DNA from: Bacteriovorax stolpii | Lineage (GTDB): Bacteria; Bdellovibrionota; Bacteriovoracia; Bacteriovoracales; Bacteriovoracaceae | Length of the DNA stretch: 57,671 nt | NCBI GenBank assembly: GCA_945883845.1 | Contig: CAMCYI010000022.1 | Location: 1 to 57,671 of the forward strand | Direction of reading: 5' to 3' | Part shown: one piece after another, positions 25,206 through 33,180 of the stretch | How positions within the stretch are numbered: position 1 is the stretch's first letter | How the letters are laid out: each line of letters starts with the position of its first letter | Notes under the pieces: generated by a model | Told to the model about the DNA's origin: nothing | Database searches by the model: none | Seen by the model: the letters and a program-made list of their open reading frames with translations, nothing else | Position numbers and translations under genes: made by a program

Positions 25206-26714
25206 TTACTCAGCGTGCTCGTCACCATGACAGTGAAGGTGTTTCGGAAAGACGACTTTGTTACGTCTCTGCATTCCCTTCATGAGCCCTGCTGCCTGCC
25301 CCTGTGAGTGGGCCATGCTTTGTGCGAGAAAGGCAATGGCATTTGTATTCACTTCTAGTGCATCGAGATTGAGGTTGGCGATATCATCGCAGGCCTTGTG
25401 ATAACAGGCATCGTAAGCTTCGCCTGCCACTCCACCAAAGAGATGCGCTTGCTCTTCAGTCTTCTTAGCTTCAGCTCCTGTGAAAAGACCACCGACAGGA
25501 ATTCCTGCTGCTGAGAATGCAGCGTAGTCTGAGCGGCCATTGAATTCTGTTTCAACACTCTTAATCCCCTGAGAGGCGAAGAAGCTGTGGAACATTTGTT
25601 CTAGCGGAGCTGAACCTTCAGGACCTTTCGTTCCGAATGCAGAACCATCTCCGTCATAAACACCGATCATGTGGTTTGGAGAACCGATCATATCGACGTT
25701 GATCATGATGGCGATTTGTTTTTTCTGAGCTTCTGAAAGTGCAGCGACGTATTTCGTTGAGCCGATAAGTCCAAGCTCTTCCGCACTAAACCAGATAAAA
25801 CGCATTTTATTTTTCACATCCACAAGTTTCATCTTGAGAGCGACAGCGAGAATTCCTGCTGACCCTGAACCGTTGTCGTTAATTCCCGGACCCTCTTTCA
25901 CAGAATCAAGGTGAGCACCAAGTATCACGACTTTATCCGGATCCCCGCCGGGAGTTTCCGCGATGACGTTGAAGCTGACTTTTCTGTCGACGGTTGTGTT
26001 GGCATCAAGTGAGAGAGCGAGATTTTCTGTTTTCAAAAGATCAACTGCGAACGGATATGAAACGGAGAACACCGGGATCTTGATCGCTGTGCCTTCAGCG
26101 AGTGTACCGTTTAAGAGTTCTTCGCGGTCTGGAGTGTTACCTTGGTTAAAGATGACCACACCTGCTGCACCCGCGGCCTGAGCGTTGATTGCTTTCTGTC
26201 CAAAGGCACATGTTCCGCGCTGAATGAGAGCGATATGTCCTTGAGGGAAATTCGCAAAGTCTTCGGCTTCGCAGCCACTGCTGGAAGTGTTTCCGGCACC
26301 GAGCTGGATATCAACACCAGCAACTGCCGCTGTGACAGTGCCTGATCCACTGTAAGTCATTACATTGAAAAGTTTTGCTTCTTCATAGTCAGTAGCAACC
26401 GGAGCGGCCTGAGCAAACTTCGCAGAATGTTTTTCAAACATCATGAAGTCGAAAGGCTGAAGTTCAACTTTGTATCCGACAGCAAGGAGCTGTTGAGCAA
26501 CGTAGTTGGCAGAAAATTCGTGGCCGGAAGTTCCCGCAGCACGGTTTCCGTTATTCGCCTCTGCAATTTTCTGCAAGGCCTTTAAGTGAGAAACGACATC
26601 ATCTGCTTTGAAGCAATCGCCTCGCAGAAGACACTCGATACTTTGAGGCGCCTGCGCCATGGCAGAAAAACTCAAAGCAAGGCCCATCGACAACATCAGG
26701 TGTTTTGTGATCAT
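25206..26714 (-). CDS. Exported M28 aminopeptidase with PA domain
   Basis: A 502-residue secreted zinc aminopeptidase. Signal peptide MITKHLMLSMGLALSFSAMA; a protease-associated domain at about 110-235 (GHIALIQRGTCAFGQKA); the M28 catalytic domain with GAHLDSV (H268), GINDNGSG (bridging D280), SAEELGL (general base E312 and ligand E313) and DMIGSP. CYHKACDD near the C-terminus is typical of the Streptomyces/Vibrio-type enzymes. A His-rich tail (HLHCHGDEH) could bind metal. AGGAG precedes the ATG. It probably removes N-terminal residues from peptides released by other secreted proteases. Confidence 0.93.
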   Translation of the reverse strand: MITKHLMLSMGLALSFSAMAQAPQSIECLLRGDCFKADDVVSHLKALQKIAEANNGNRAAGTSGHEFSANYVAQQLLAVGYKVELQPFDFMMFEKHSAKFAQAAPVATDYEEAKLFNVMTYSGSGTVTAAVAGVDIQLGAGNTSSSGCEAEDFANFPQGHIALIQRGTCAFGQKAINAQAAGAAGVVIFNQGNTPDREELLNGTLAEGTAIKIPVFSVSYPFAVDLLKTENLALSLDANTTVDRKVSFNVIAETPGGDPDKVVILGAHLDSVKEGPGINDNGSGSAGILAVALKMKLVDVKNKMRFIWFSAEELGLIGSTKYVAALSEAQKKQIAIMINVDMIGSPNHMIGVYDGDGSAFGTKGPEGSAPLEQMFHSFFASQGIKSVETEFNGRSDYAAFSAAGIPVGGLFTGAEAKKTEEQAHLFGGVAGEAYDACYHKACDDIANLNLDALEVNTNAIAFLAQSMAHSQGQAAGLMKGMQRRNKVVFPKHLHCHGDEHAE

Positions 26715-26867
26715 TGTTATTTCTCCTCATAACAGATTTCAATCTTTCACTTGTACATTGGGAATTTAGCTTTGTACGGTGATTAAGAAATTGTTAGTTT
26801 AGAGGGATAAAAGTATACTAAAAATGGTCATGGTGGAGACAATTTGCCACCGCTAAAAGGAAGTTTT

Positions 26868-27140
26868 ATGAGCACACTCAAGGCCCAGCACATACTTGTA
26901 GAAAAAGAATTTGAGGCAAAAGATATCCTGAAGAAGCTTGATGAGGGTGTGACGTTTGAAAAACTTGCCCATGATTTTTCGATTTGTCCGAGTGCTAAAA
27001 ATGGCGGGCATCTGGGAGAATTTCCCAAAGGCAGAATGGTTCCTGCCTTTGAAAAAGCTCTCCTCGATCTCGATGAGGACGAAGTCTCGGACACACCAAT
27101 CCGCACGCAGTTCGGTTATCACATCATAAAAAGATTATAG
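26868..27140 (+). CDS. Parvulin-type peptidyl-prolyl isomerase (PpiC-like)
   Basis: A 90-residue single-domain rotamase, the size of E. coli PpiC, without signal peptide, so cytoplasmic. Family features: KAQHILVE at the first strand, DFSICPSAKNGGHLGEFPKG, MVPAFEKALLDL and the terminal TQFGYHIIKRL. AAGGAAG precedes the ATG at 26868. It is divergent from the M28 gene and converges on the small gene at 27147 with six bases between. Confidence 0.94.
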   Translation: MSTLKAQHILVEKEFEAKDILKKLDEGVTFEKLAHDFSICPSAKNGGHLGEFPKGRMVPAFEKALLDLDEDEVSDTPIRTQFGYHIIKRL

Positions 27141-27146
27141 TTTTTG

Positions 27147-27401
27147 TTATAGCTTACGTTTGAGTTCGACAGCGCGGCCGACAATGAGGCGATCATACTC
27201 CGACGGATCAAAGCCCCGTGGCGGCCATAGGAATTTCTTCCCATCGATGTTTTCATAACGACAGAGATAACTCTTCCCCTCGTCTTCTATCACCACCAGG
27301 GAACCAGAGGGCACAATACCCCCCAACTCCACCAGTAGTTCGTCATCTCGTTTATATCCCATTAAATGGTCGTCTTCGGTCAGGGTCATTTGCTTCGTCA
27401 T
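27147..27401 (-). CDS. Small protein resembling the C-terminal half of S24/LexA-type domains
   Basis: An 84-residue cytoplasmic protein with a good AGGAG before the ATG. Residues 29-84 (SGSLVVIEDEGKSYLCRYENI, then FLWPP, and IVGRAVELKRKL) follow the strand pattern of S24 peptidase-fold domains, in which dGdlvvv is followed by a final iiGrvv. No catalytic Ser-Met motif is seen, so self-cleavage is unlikely. The likeness is weak and the function unknown. It converges on the rotamase gene. Confidence 0.6.
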   Translation of the reverse strand: MTKQMTLTEDDHLMGYKRDDELLVELGGIVPSGSLVVIEDEGKSYLCRYENIDGKKFLWPPRGFDPSEYDRLIVGRAVELKRKL

Positions 27402-27466
27402 AGATCTCCTTTTGACATGAGATCATATTACGGATAATCTACGGATTATCAAGTGGGGCAAATATT

Positions 27467-27796
27467 TTACCTTTTTGAGACCGCCGCTTTAATATCTGAC
27501 TTCAAAAGGTAGCGACCATTGTAGCGAACTGACTTCACCGAACCAAGTGTTGAACCACTCAGATCTACGGAATCAATCTCACTGCGCAGTATAGCTTCAT
27601 TCTCTGTGATGATGATTCTTACTTTGTTGAACGGGAGGTGACCGGTGTTCTCACCCATGAAGACTTCCATCCCCTGCTCACCGAGTTCCTCAACTGTGAG
27701 GCCCCGTTGACGGAGGAGATCCTCGACTTTCGCATTCGAGATCGCAAAAGCAGAGAAGCTGAAGAGTAGAACGAGAAGAAGAGAAAGAGTTTTCAT
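27467..27796 (-). CDS. Small exported protein coupled to the upstream HTH regulator
   Basis: A 109-residue exported protein (signal peptide MKTLSLLLVLLFSFSAFA) with no recognised family; the mature part starts ISNAKVEDLLRQRGLTVEEL and is otherwise beta-like. Its ATG overlaps the regulator's TGA as ATGA (27796-27793), and AGGAG lies seven bases upstream. The same arrangement occurs at 8641-8644, which suggests a shared theme of regulator plus exported partner. Confidence 0.7.
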   Translation of the reverse strand: MKTLSLLLVLLFSFSAFAISNAKVEDLLRQRGLTVEELGEQGMEVFMGENTGHLPFNKVRIIITENEAILRSEIDSVDLSGSTLGSVKSVRYNGRYLLKSDIKAAVSKR

Positions 27797-28578
27797 TGCA
27801 GGTCTCCTGTATACACGTCAGAAAGCATTGTTTCTGCGAGATTGATGGTGAGGTACGGAATATTTCCGAAACTTTTCGGGTCATTAATAATGGCATTCAT
27901 TTTTTTTGCACACTCACGCTGGAGCGTTTTGAGTTCATCGATCGCATCGCGGTTCAGCGACTCACTCATACTGAACATGGAGTTGAGCCCTTGAGAAATC
28001 GTATCCGGCTTGTAGAAAGAGACGAGGGCCGGAAGATGAGACGCAGCAATGGAAAGATCGAGAGAGAAGTTCTTCTCGCGAGCGTGGACTCTGCCACCTT
28101 CTTCGATCAATAATCCTTTCGCTTTCATATCTTCCACTTTCTTTTTTCCCATGGCCCCGAAGTTTTCCACGATGGTTATCATGTCAGTGCCGTCGTGGTT
28201 CGCGGCGAGCTTGTAGATGAGATACATGGTCTGGTCACGAAGTTCAACGTTCAGTTCTACGTTGTAAGTATTCTTTGGAGAATTGAAGATGAAGTGGCCA
28301 AAATGCTTCTTCAAAAATTCTGCTACTGCAGGTTCAACTTTCTCCAGAAGATCGCCGAGATTTTTCTCGCGCATAATATAAGTGACAAGATTGAGAACTG
28401 AGTGCGGAGCGATTTCATTCTTCTGCTGGCCATTGATAAGGCGACGAAGAGAAGTCACTGGAATATTGGATCTTTGTGCCAACGCATTCACAGTGAGCTG
28501 CGGATTTTTTCCAAGGTACAGAGCAATCATGTTCTGCAGGCTTTGGATCAGGTCGTTCTCTTGTAAGACTTCTTGCAT
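27793..28578 (-). CDS. HTH regulator with TIGR02147-like layout
   Basis: A 261-residue protein. Residues about 25-65 form an HTH (LTVNALAQRSNIPVTSLRRLI), followed by a winged-helix-like stretch (GKKKVEDMKAKGLLIEEGGRV) and a C-terminal helical part ending in PYLTINLAETM. The order and length parallel the TIGR02147 protein at 8641, although the residue identity looks low. The ATG at 28578 has GGGGAGAAG upstream and is chosen over an earlier in-frame start. It is probably a DNA-binding regulator; its target may be the coupled exported gene. Confidence 0.65.
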   Translation of the reverse strand: MQEVLQENDLIQSLQNMIALYLGKNPQLTVNALAQRSNIPVTSLRRLINGQQKNEIAPHSVLNLVTYIMREKNLGDLLEKVEPAVAEFLKKHFGHFIFNSPKNTYNVELNVELRDQTMYLIYKLAANHDGTDMITIVENFGAMGKKKVEDMKAKGLLIEEGGRVHAREKNFSLDLSIAASHLPALVSFYKPDTISQGLNSMFSMSESLNRDAIDELKTLQRECAKKMNAIINDPKSFGNIPYLTINLAETMLSDVYTGDLQ

Positions 28579-28680
28579 GTCTTCTCCCCTACCTTGAGTA
28601 AACAAGGAAGCAGATGACATGCAAAGTCCTCTCCCATTCATGAGAGATTTTAGAAGGAAACTGAAATCACTTTGACACCA

Positions 28681-29367
28681 TTACGGAGTCAGTCTGGCAC
28701 CACGCCCTCCGCACGGACTCGTTTTAAGAGTCAATTTTAACATTCCGTTAAGGTCGTTGGAGTCCACTGTAATTATTCCATGCTTCTGTAAATTCCTGTC
28801 TGTGATCTCCAGGAGCACGTGGTTCTTTAAATCAAAGCGAATATCTTTACCCTGAGCACCCGAACATCCGGACATAAGAGGGACAGAAGTTCGTGGAGTT
28901 TCCATCCACGATTCATCTGTGTCAGCGAGACCTCTCCATTTCTTCGCGGCAATCACAGTTGTTCCAGGTCTCGAGCGTGCGAGTCCGTTGTATCCGACGA
29001 GAACAGCCGCGAAAGCAGCTTCAACTCCTCTATCAAGGATGGTTGCGCCGCGGGCCTGCAAAGAAATTTCAAGAGTATCAACTTTTATACCGGCAGGAAG
29101 TGAAGCAGTGAAACTCAGAGCACAGCTCTTAAGAGATTTTGATGCTTCAACTTGACGCCCACGTGGTGCTGGTTGGTTGTAGTCAGGCACCTCTGCACGA
29201 AACTCATCAAACAATATAGATAAAGACGATCCATCTGGAGAGACTGCTGTTGACACAGTTCCCTGCGGACAACCAGTTCCGGAGTACGTCACATTATTAA
29301 AATTAATTTGTGCGAACAATCCCGAAGAAGAAAGAGTGAGAAGAATCGTTGCGAGGAAGAATTTCAT
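28681..29367 (-). CDS. Exported DUF4360 family protein
   Basis: A 228-residue exported protein (signal peptide MKFFLATILLTLSSSGLFA). The family signature GTGCPQGTVSTAVSPDGSSL, SILFDEFRAEV and the CALSF strand are clear, matching DUF4360, a secreted family known in fungi and bacteria without a defined activity. GGAG precedes the ATG at 29367. It is divergent from a paralog at 29584; the gap between them holds a 19-bp inverted repeat, so the two genes may share control. Confidence 0.85.
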   Translation of the reverse strand: MKFFLATILLTLSSSGLFAQINFNNVTYSGTGCPQGTVSTAVSPDGSSLSILFDEFRAEVPDYNQPAPRGRQVEASKSLKSCALSFTASLPAGIKVDTLEISLQARGATILDRGVEAAFAAVLVGYNGLARSRPGTTVIAAKKWRGLADTDESWMETPRTSVPLMSGCSGAQGKDIRFDLKNHVLLEITDRNLQKHGIITVDSNDLNGMLKLTLKTSPCGGRGARLTP

Positions 29368-29427
29368 GATGGACTCCTTTCTCTCTTTGTATCGGTCTCC
29401 ATATATGTTGTGAAGTCTCAAGATATC

Positions 29428-29472
29428 TTTGTCGACCACGTGGTTTATCCAAAAAACCACGTGGTCGACAAA
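29428..29472. repeat. 19-bp perfect inverted repeat made of two palindromic sites
   Basis: The arms 29428-29446 and 29454-29472 are perfect reverse complements around ATCCAAA. Each arm contains the 10-bp palindrome ACCACGTGGT (29435-29444 and 29456-29465), with centres 21 bp apart, or two helical turns. It lies between the divergent DUF4360 genes and fits a paired operator for two dimers. No T tract follows on either side, so it is not a terminator. Confidence 0.75.
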
Positions 29473-29583
29473 CAAGATGCACCATCATTTTGGGTATTCA
29501 CGAACAATTATTTTTTTAGGTAAGGTCGAATTAACCGCAACAAGGGATGGATGCCCTTCAACATTGCTTCAAAGGAGCTGACT

Positions 29584-30183
29584 ATGCTTTCTATCGTAAA
29601 AAGAGTTTCTATTCTTTCTCTTCTTGCACTTTCTCTTACAGCTCTTGCTGATGATATCTCTCTCGGCTACCCGGCCCACGGTGGTAACGGCTGTCCGGCG
29701 GGAACAGCTTCAGCAACACTTTCACCGGATGGAAAATCTCTTTCCATCATCTTCGATCAGTTCATCACTGAAGCTGGTCAAGGTGTTGGCCGCACCATGG
29801 ATCGAAAGAGTTGTAACGTCGCGATCCCCGTTCACGTTCCAAACGGTCTCAGTATCTCTATCATCGCTATTGATTACCGCGGATTCGTTTCTCTCCCACA
29901 AGGTGCAACCGCTAAACTCCAGGCCGAGTACTTCTTCGCAGGTATGGCAGGACCACGTTTCGCTAAAGATTTCTACGGTCGTCAGGACACTGATTACCTC
30001 TTCAATAACACTCTCGGTGTACAAGCTATGGTTTGGTCTCCCTGCGGAGCTGACGTTAACCTTCGTGTGAATGCAAGCATGATGGTGAGAAACTCGTCTC
30101 ACAACGTTGCTATGGCGACTGTAGACTCTGCAGACGTGAGTGCCGGTATCCTTTACAGAATCCAGACGAGACGTTGTAACTAA
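29584..30183 (+). CDS. Exported DUF4360 family protein (paralog)
   Basis: A 199-residue exported protein; the signal peptide is MLSIVKRVSILSLLALSLTALA. GNGCPAGTASATLSPDGKSL, SIIFDQFITEAG, KSCNVAI, YRGFVSLPQGA and GRQDTDYLF follow DUF4360 from end to end, closer to the family consensus than the divergent neighbour. Four Cys probably form disulfides. AAAGGAG precedes the ATG at 29584. A strong terminator follows. Role unknown; the family is exported, so a surface or secreted task is likely. Confidence 0.88.
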   Translation: MLSIVKRVSILSLLALSLTALADDISLGYPAHGGNGCPAGTASATLSPDGKSLSIIFDQFITEAGQGVGRTMDRKSCNVAIPVHVPNGLSISIIAIDYRGFVSLPQGATAKLQAEYFFAGMAGPRFAKDFYGRQDTDYLFNNTLGVQAMVWSPCGADVNLRVNASMMVRNSSHNVAMATVDSADVSAGILYRIQTRRCN

Positions 30184-30213
30184 TATTCTCTGGAAGATTT
30201 CCCCATGATGAGA

Positions 30214-30240
30214 AGGGCCCCGAAAGGGGCCCTCTTTATT
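30214..30240 (+). terminator. Intrinsic terminator with GAAA loop
   Basis: AGGGCCCC (30214-30221), GAAA, GGGGCCCT (30226-30233), then CTTTATT. Confidence 0.9.
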
Positions 30241-31593
30241 TTAAGCTTTTTTATCCAGCATGACGGCGACCTGTAATCCGCCGCTCGATATGTTCACTTT
30301 GAGACCCGTGTTCGTTGCCCGGCTCATGAGTCCACCGACTTCGAAATGACGGAATTTTCCATCCTGCCAATCGTAGTGGACGAAGACACCAAGATCGGAA
30401 ATAGCGCGTTTTCTGCGAGAAAGAATGCCGTTCACATTGAGAGTGTTGAGCTTGGTTTTCTTCTGGATCACCCATTCATGACGTTTATTTTCAGGAGTTT
30501 TCTTGATGCGTTTTTTTAATTCCTCATTCATGAAAACCATTTGCCCGCCGAAACCATCAGCGTGCTTGATGACGTAGTCTTTGTAGTTATCGTTCACTTC
30601 ATCGACATTTCCCTTGAGAGGAAACGCAGGAAGAATTGATTCCTTGAGAACTTCATCGCTGCCCAGGAATCTCTTTCTCAATCCTTTATCATTCAGGAGA
30701 ATGAGAATGGTCTTAGCAGCTACCAGACCCGTAATAAACGGGCCATAGGTCGGCGTTTTAGCAGCTACCAGCTTGCGATAAATTTCCTCATCCCGCTGGA
30801 GATCTGAAAGTGTATAAGCAAAACTCATGTTAAGAGCGTCAGGATAGAAATCCCCTACCTTCACTTTGCCATTCTTATCAAACGTAAATTTTTCTTTCGT
30901 CAGTAGAGGAAAATCATCATCAATCTTGCACTTAAACTGCGTCGGTGAAACGAGATGCAGGTTGCTTCCCATCTTCTTCGCCGTCTGCTTCAGGTAAAAC
31001 TCATCCCAGTTGTAACAATCATACTGGATGCGGGCGATATCTTTCCCAAGGCGATTCATGCTTCTGACTTCATTGGCGGCCGTGTCCATGGAGATCACGC
31101 GGCTTTTAAGCTCCGGAATGAGCGACAAGAGTGTGCTCTGAAAAAAAGAAGAACGAGCGAGACCATCAAATCCGATCTCATTGACTTCAAGGAGCTGTGG
31201 CGGCCGATGAGATTCAGGCTTTCCGACAATCGCCATATCAAAGCGGAAACTTCCGGTCAGGCGTTTCGGCTGATGCTTCAGGACTTCCAGTTCCTTGATC
31301 AAAAAATCACGGATCGGACCTTGCGGAACGATGGCCTTGATCTCCTCCGGCGGAAGAGAAAGAAGCTTCATGAGAAATGTTGTGATCTCACGACAGGTTT
31401 TCTCGATCACAGGAAAATAACTTGCGGGGATCAGACGTGGAAGAATGGAGAAGTCATCGTCCTCCACTCCTTCAAGCTCAGACGCAATAAATGCGTTCCA
31501 GACAGAGTTCTTGTGATTAATGTGGTCGTAGTCCTCGAGAATACTTTTAGTGTGTTTCGAGGGATGTTCGTGGAAATAGTCTTTTAAATTCAT
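30241..31593 (-). CDS. ATP-grasp-like protein, unknown substrate
   Basis: A 450-residue cytoplasmic protein. The second half shows an ATP-grasp-like layout: KHADGFGGQMVFM resembles the glycine-rich nucleotide loop, WVIQKKTKLN the hinge, and HFEVGGLMSRATN...ISSGG the metal-binding end. LEVNEIGFDGL lies early, as in glutathionylspermidine-synthase-like and circularly permuted ATP-grasps. Such enzymes join a carboxylate to an amine. The start lies six bases after TATAAT with TTGGTG 17 bases further up, and no ribosome-binding site, so the mRNA is probably leaderless. Confidence 0.62.
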   Translation of the reverse strand: MNLKDYFHEHPSKHTKSILEDYDHINHKNSVWNAFIASELEGVEDDDFSILPRLIPASYFPVIEKTCREITTFLMKLLSLPPEEIKAIVPQGPIRDFLIKELEVLKHQPKRLTGSFRFDMAIVGKPESHRPPQLLEVNEIGFDGLARSSFFQSTLLSLIPELKSRVISMDTAANEVRSMNRLGKDIARIQYDCYNWDEFYLKQTAKKMGSNLHLVSPTQFKCKIDDDFPLLTKEKFTFDKNGKVKVGDFYPDALNMSFAYTLSDLQRDEEIYRKLVAAKTPTYGPFITGLVAAKTILILLNDKGLRKRFLGSDEVLKESILPAFPLKGNVDEVNDNYKDYVIKHADGFGGQMVFMNEELKKRIKKTPENKRHEWVIQKKTKLNTLNVNGILSRRKRAISDLGVFVHYDWQDGKFRHFEVGGLMSRATNTGLKVNISSGGLQVAVMLDKKA

Positions 31594-31599
31594 TCCAAG

Positions 31600-31628
31600 A
31601 TTATAAAGGCCGATAGCATTTTCACCAA
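31600..31628 (-). promoter_or_regulatory. Promoter giving a leaderless start for the ATP-grasp gene
   Basis: On the minus strand TTGGTG (31628-31623), 17 bases, TATAAT (31605-31600), then six bases to the ATG at 31593. Transcription would begin at or next to the A of ATG. Confidence 0.65.
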
Positions 31629-31704
31629 AGGAAAACTTCTTTTGTCGGTTTCTCCATAGCTGAGGAACTTGCCGGATGGTATTACGCTCCCCGAGACTTC
31701 GATC

Positions 31705-33138
31705 TTATCTGCGAGGATAAGTAAAACGCCAGTCTTTAGAGGTGAGCTTTTTTGGGACAGACTGATCAAAGGCCGTGATTCCATCGGCGCCCCGGCAAAA
31801 GGCACGGTCTTTATTTTGTCCGGCGATGACTTTCGCCCATTCCAGTATCCGGAGCTCTTCGGAGATGGAATGACGTGAAATGATTTTCTGGAAGAGCTCA
31901 AAACTCGGCCTGGTCTTTCGTCCGAAGGTTGCACGATCAACTCCCACGATCCCGAACTTCGGACAGTAACCATCTGACCACTCTAGATTATCAGTCAGCG
32001 TCCAGTAATAATAACCAGTCACAGGCACTTTATCTTTGATAGCTTGACCGACTGCCAGAAGATGCTCAACTAGATACGCACCCCGGATGCCATCGCCTTC
32101 GTCTGCGATTCCGTTTTCCGTGATGATGATCTCAAGCTTGGGAAACTTCCGATGAATTTCATGCAAGAGAAAATAGAGTCCGTTCACATCAATGGCACGG
32201 CCTGCATCTGAATACTCTTCAGCAGGATCAATATCGACACCACTGCCCTTAAGCCATTCAGCTCCGTAATAATTGAAACCGAAAAAATCCATCTTCCCTT
32301 CGATACGCGAAGGAAAACGCCAGTTCATCGTCCTGTTCGCAAACCACGCTGAAATGCCGTCGATGAATCCGCGTGCGGTGTAGTGGGCCATATTGTGTGC
32401 CACCCCTACTTTCACTTTCGGAGACTGAGCATGGGCCCATTCGTAAATTTCATTGTGAGCATCGGCCATGAGATCAAGTGCCCTGATGGCCTCGCCTCTT
32501 ATTGATCCCAGTGCAAGGAGTGAAAGAACGCCGCCTTGCTTGCCCGGAGGCCAGAGACCGGAGACATAAGAATTAATCACGAAGACATTGGCCTCGTTGA
32601 ACGTGATCCACCAGTCCACATCAGGAGCAAATTCCTTGAACATACGCTGAGAGAAAAAAATAAAATCCGCTTTTGTTTGAGGATTTGTCCATCCGCCATT
32701 TTTCAGAACCCATTTGGGAACCGAGTGATGCATCAGAGTCAGCATCACTTTCATATTCTGAGCTTTGATAAGTTTCAGAATATCGCGGTAGCGGTCAATC
32801 GCCGCTTCATCGAAGCGTCCTCGCTCCGGCATGACTCTTCCCCAGTCCACGCCAAGTCGAAAAGACTGCGCACCTAGTTTTTTAGCAAGATTGATTTCAA
32901 CTTGAGGCTCCGTCCAGAATTTCAGACGATCAACAGAATTTTTTTCGATGGTCCAGCTTTTGATCCTTCCGTTTTCGCCCCACTCTTTCCACATGTCGGG
33001 AAGCTGGTCCTCTACTTGTCCGGGGGCAGAGGCGACGCCGAAAATAAAAGAAGAAGGGAAGTCGGCCGTTCGTGCGTGAACGGACTGGACGAGTGTAATC
33101 AGTAAAAAAAGATATAAAGTTTGCCGAAAATTTTGCAT
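31705..33138 (-). CDS. Exported glycoside hydrolase family 1 enzyme
   Basis: A 477-residue beta-glycosidase of GH1. FIFGVASAPGQVE opens the barrel, WWITFNEANV carries the acid/base E182, and IIITENGIAD the nucleophile E341; YYYWTLTDNLEWSDGY is also typical. The first 23 residues (MQNFRQTLYLFLLITLVQSVHA) form a signal peptide, which is uncommon for bacterial GH1 enzymes, so it may work in the periplasm or outside. The substrate-binding residue following FNE is normal. It sits upstream of the ATP-grasp gene but separated by 111 bp with its own promoter. Confidence 0.9.
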   Translation of the reverse strand: MQNFRQTLYLFLLITLVQSVHARTADFPSSFIFGVASAPGQVEDQLPDMWKEWGENGRIKSWTIEKNSVDRLKFWTEPQVEINLAKKLGAQSFRLGVDWGRVMPERGRFDEAAIDRYRDILKLIKAQNMKVMLTLMHHSVPKWVLKNGGWTNPQTKADFIFFSQRMFKEFAPDVDWWITFNEANVFVINSYVSGLWPPGKQGGVLSLLALGSIRGEAIRALDLMADAHNEIYEWAHAQSPKVKVGVAHNMAHYTARGFIDGISAWFANRTMNWRFPSRIEGKMDFFGFNYYGAEWLKGSGVDIDPAEEYSDAGRAIDVNGLYFLLHEIHRKFPKLEIIITENGIADEGDGIRGAYLVEHLLAVGQAIKDKVPVTGYYYWTLTDNLEWSDGYCPKFGIVGVDRATFGRKTRPSFELFQKIISRHSISEELRILEWAKVIAGQNKDRAFCRGADGITAFDQSVPKKLTSKDWRFTYPRR

Positions 33139-33180
33139 TTAATTTTTATGTCTCATTGAGTAAGAGGATATGCCTTTCAC

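Noticed and set aside
31590..31973. Minus-strand 127-codon frame inside the GH1 gene
   Set aside because: It overlaps the GH1 C-terminus in another frame, is Ser-rich and lacks a ribosome site.
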